Positions 6,495 to 7,302 of a DNA stretch of 7,302 nt are shown here, one piece after another. The DNA lies in the NCBI GenBank assembly GCA_050945075.1, contig JBMNSG010000120.1, positions 1-7,302 on the forward strand, written 5' to 3'. The stretch is from UBA7485 sp050945075. Lineage in GTDB: Bacteria; Bacillota; Clostridia; Eubacteriales; Eubacteriaceae. Each line of letters starts with the position of its first letter. The stretch's first letter is position 1. Below the pieces are notes generated by a model that did no database searches, was not told the DNA's origin, and was given only the letters and a program-made list of their open reading frames with translations. The position numbers and the translations under genes are program-made.

Positions 6495-7302
6495 TATTCG
6501 GCAACCTCCGCTTCCTGAAGTTTATCGAGTTTCATTTTGGTATGGGTGTCAAAATAACCGACTGTATCCTGCTTGGACAGGACATTGATTTCTGCAACAT
6601 CGTAAAATCTGTGGAAAACCGAAAAGTTTCCCTGTACGTCAAGTCCTGTGCATCCCAGAGAAATAAAGTAGGAACCGCCCTGGAACGGAATCATCTGTCT
6701 GAAGCTGGCTTCATAGATTTCACCAGGTTTGGTTGTAAATCCTTCCAGGCCCTCATACATTGAATTGGTTCCTGTGATCTCCGTACCCTTAATATTTTTA
6801 AAGGTCAGTGCAAAAATAGGATCCTTGATCTCTTCGTTAAAACGAACTTTCATCCGGATTTCGATGGTATCGAATTTCTCGATCTGAGGTGCAGGATTAC
6901 CGTTCGCATCCAGTACCTGCAATTCGATAATTTCCGCCTGCTTGGTCCCGTATTCGAGAATGGCTTCTGAAAGACGGATATTACATTTCAGCTTCGGCTT
7001 TTCGGTAAGTTCACCGGCTTCTGCCAGTTCTTCTTCGGTTTTGGCTGCTTTAAGCATTTCTTCATCAACAAGCAGCTGCTTGTAAACATCGACCATTTCA
7101 TGGGAGCCGCCTTCGGCGATCATCTTGCCTTCATTCAGGACCATGACCTTGTCACAGTATTTGATAACAGAGGACAGATCGTGGGTAACAAAGATAATGG
7201 TCTTTCCGCGTTTTTTCAGATCAGTAAACTTTTTATAGCATTTGAGCTGAAAGAAAGCATCTCCGACTGACAGCGCTTCGTCGACGATCAGAATTTCCGG
7301 GT
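6494..7302 (-). CDS. wzt: Wzt-type polysaccharide ABC transporter ATPase with C-terminal carbohydrate-binding domain (5' end missing)
   Basis: This is the ATPase subunit of an ABC exporter that moves a lipid-linked polysaccharide across the cytoplasmic membrane. The frame is open to the window edge, so the N-terminus, Walker A and LSGGQ signature are not visible; 268 codons are. Seen at the start: Walker B with catalytic Glu (ILIVDEALSVGD, the D-loop included), then the H-loop (IIFVTHDLSSV). The ATPase part ends near GGSHEMVDVYKQLL. A Glu/Ala/Lys-rich linker follows, then a beta-rich domain of about 140 residues (about 6952-6530) beginning EYGTKQAEIIELQVLD and including TGTNSMYEG and GGSYFISLGCTGLD. 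These match the Wzt C-terminal family, which in E. coli O9a-type systems binds the modified non-reducing end of the glycan. Simple TagH/KpsT-type ATPases lack this domain. The Met codon at 7144 is internal, because the ATPase motifs lie upstream of it. The TAA stop overlaps the next ATG by one base. ATPase identity is near certain; the wzt assignment is strong. Confidence 0.93.
   Translation of the reverse strand, partial: PEILIVDEALSVGDAFFQLKCYKKFTDLKKRGKTIIFVTHDLSSVIKYCDKVMVLNEGKMIAEGGSHEMVDVYKQLLVDEEMLKAAKTEEELAEAGELTEKPKLKCNIRLSEAILEYGTKQAEIIELQVLDANGNPAPQIEKFDTIEIRMKVRFNEEIKDPIFALTFKNIKGTEITGTNSMYEGLEGFTTKPGEIYEASFRQMIPFQGGSYFISLGCTGLDVQGNFSVFHRFYDVAEINVLSKQDTVGYFDTHTKMKLDKLQEAEVAE
6503..6509 (-). 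promoter_or_regulatory. Strong Shine-Dalgarno inside wzt for the downstream methyltransferase/kinase gene
   Basis: The minus strand reads GGAGGTT within the last codons of wzt, 8 bases before the ATG at 6494. The wzt stop and this start share one base (TAATG at 6496-6492), a classic arrangement for translational coupling. It is the best ribosome binding site among the three gene starts visible here and supports the chosen start. Confidence 0.8.

Noticed and set aside
6494..7144. A stand-alone 216-residue gene starting at the Met codon at 7144
   Set aside because: The frame continues upstream to the window edge and encodes Walker B, D-loop and H-loop of an ABC ATPase, so this Met is internal.
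1..7302. CRISPR array, tRNA/rRNA genes, insertion sequences or phage genes
   Set aside because: Nearly every base is in one of four coding frames; no spaced repeats, cloverleaf, transposase motifs or inverted terminal repeats were seen.

Overview
The window is a gapless stretch of one polysaccharide-assembly operon. All four genes lie on the minus strand and are transcribed from position 7302 towards position 1. Even base composition (by eye about 45-50% GC), GGAGG/AGGA-type ribosome binding sites and the protein families suggest a bacterium with an ABC-transporter-dependent surface polysaccharide. The style of the long multidomain proteins reminds me most of Bacillota (Firmicutes) such as Erysipelotrichia or Lachnospiraceae. 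This is an impression, and a Gram-negative host cannot be excluded from the sequence alone.

Layout in order of transcription: (1) 7302-6494, the 3' part of a Wzt-type ABC transporter ATPase with the C-terminal carbohydrate-binding domain; its 5' part lies outside the window. (2) 6494-4224, a 756-residue protein with an N-terminal SAM methyltransferase, a kinase-like domain, a beta-rich module, a short coiled coil and a basic tail. Its order resembles WbdD, the chain-terminating kinase/methyltransferase of E. coli O9/O9a. (3) 4214-2193, a 673-residue protein with an N-terminal beta module, an intact GT2 glycosyltransferase domain and a second, apparently degenerate GT2 domain. (4) 2174-48, a 708-residue paralogue of (3) in which both GT2 domains look intact. 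A hairpin followed by a T-run at 9-37 probably terminates the transcript. The genes overlap by 1 base or are separated by 9 and 18 bases, and no stretch over 50 bases is non-coding.

Proposed teamwork (inference): the two tandem GT2 enzymes extend a glycan on a lipid carrier at the cytoplasmic face of the membrane. The methyltransferase/kinase protein places a methyl, phosphate or methyl-phosphate cap on the non-reducing end and so stops growth. The Wzt C-terminal domain recognises the finished, capped chain, and the transporter (with a Wzm partner presumably encoded just upstream) exports it. The direct junction of wzt with the putative capping gene through a TAATG stop/start overlap fits that coupling. 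The most notable points are the WbdD-like fusion with an extra beta module, the altered catalytic loop of its kinase-like domain, and the decayed second glycosyltransferase domain of gene 3.
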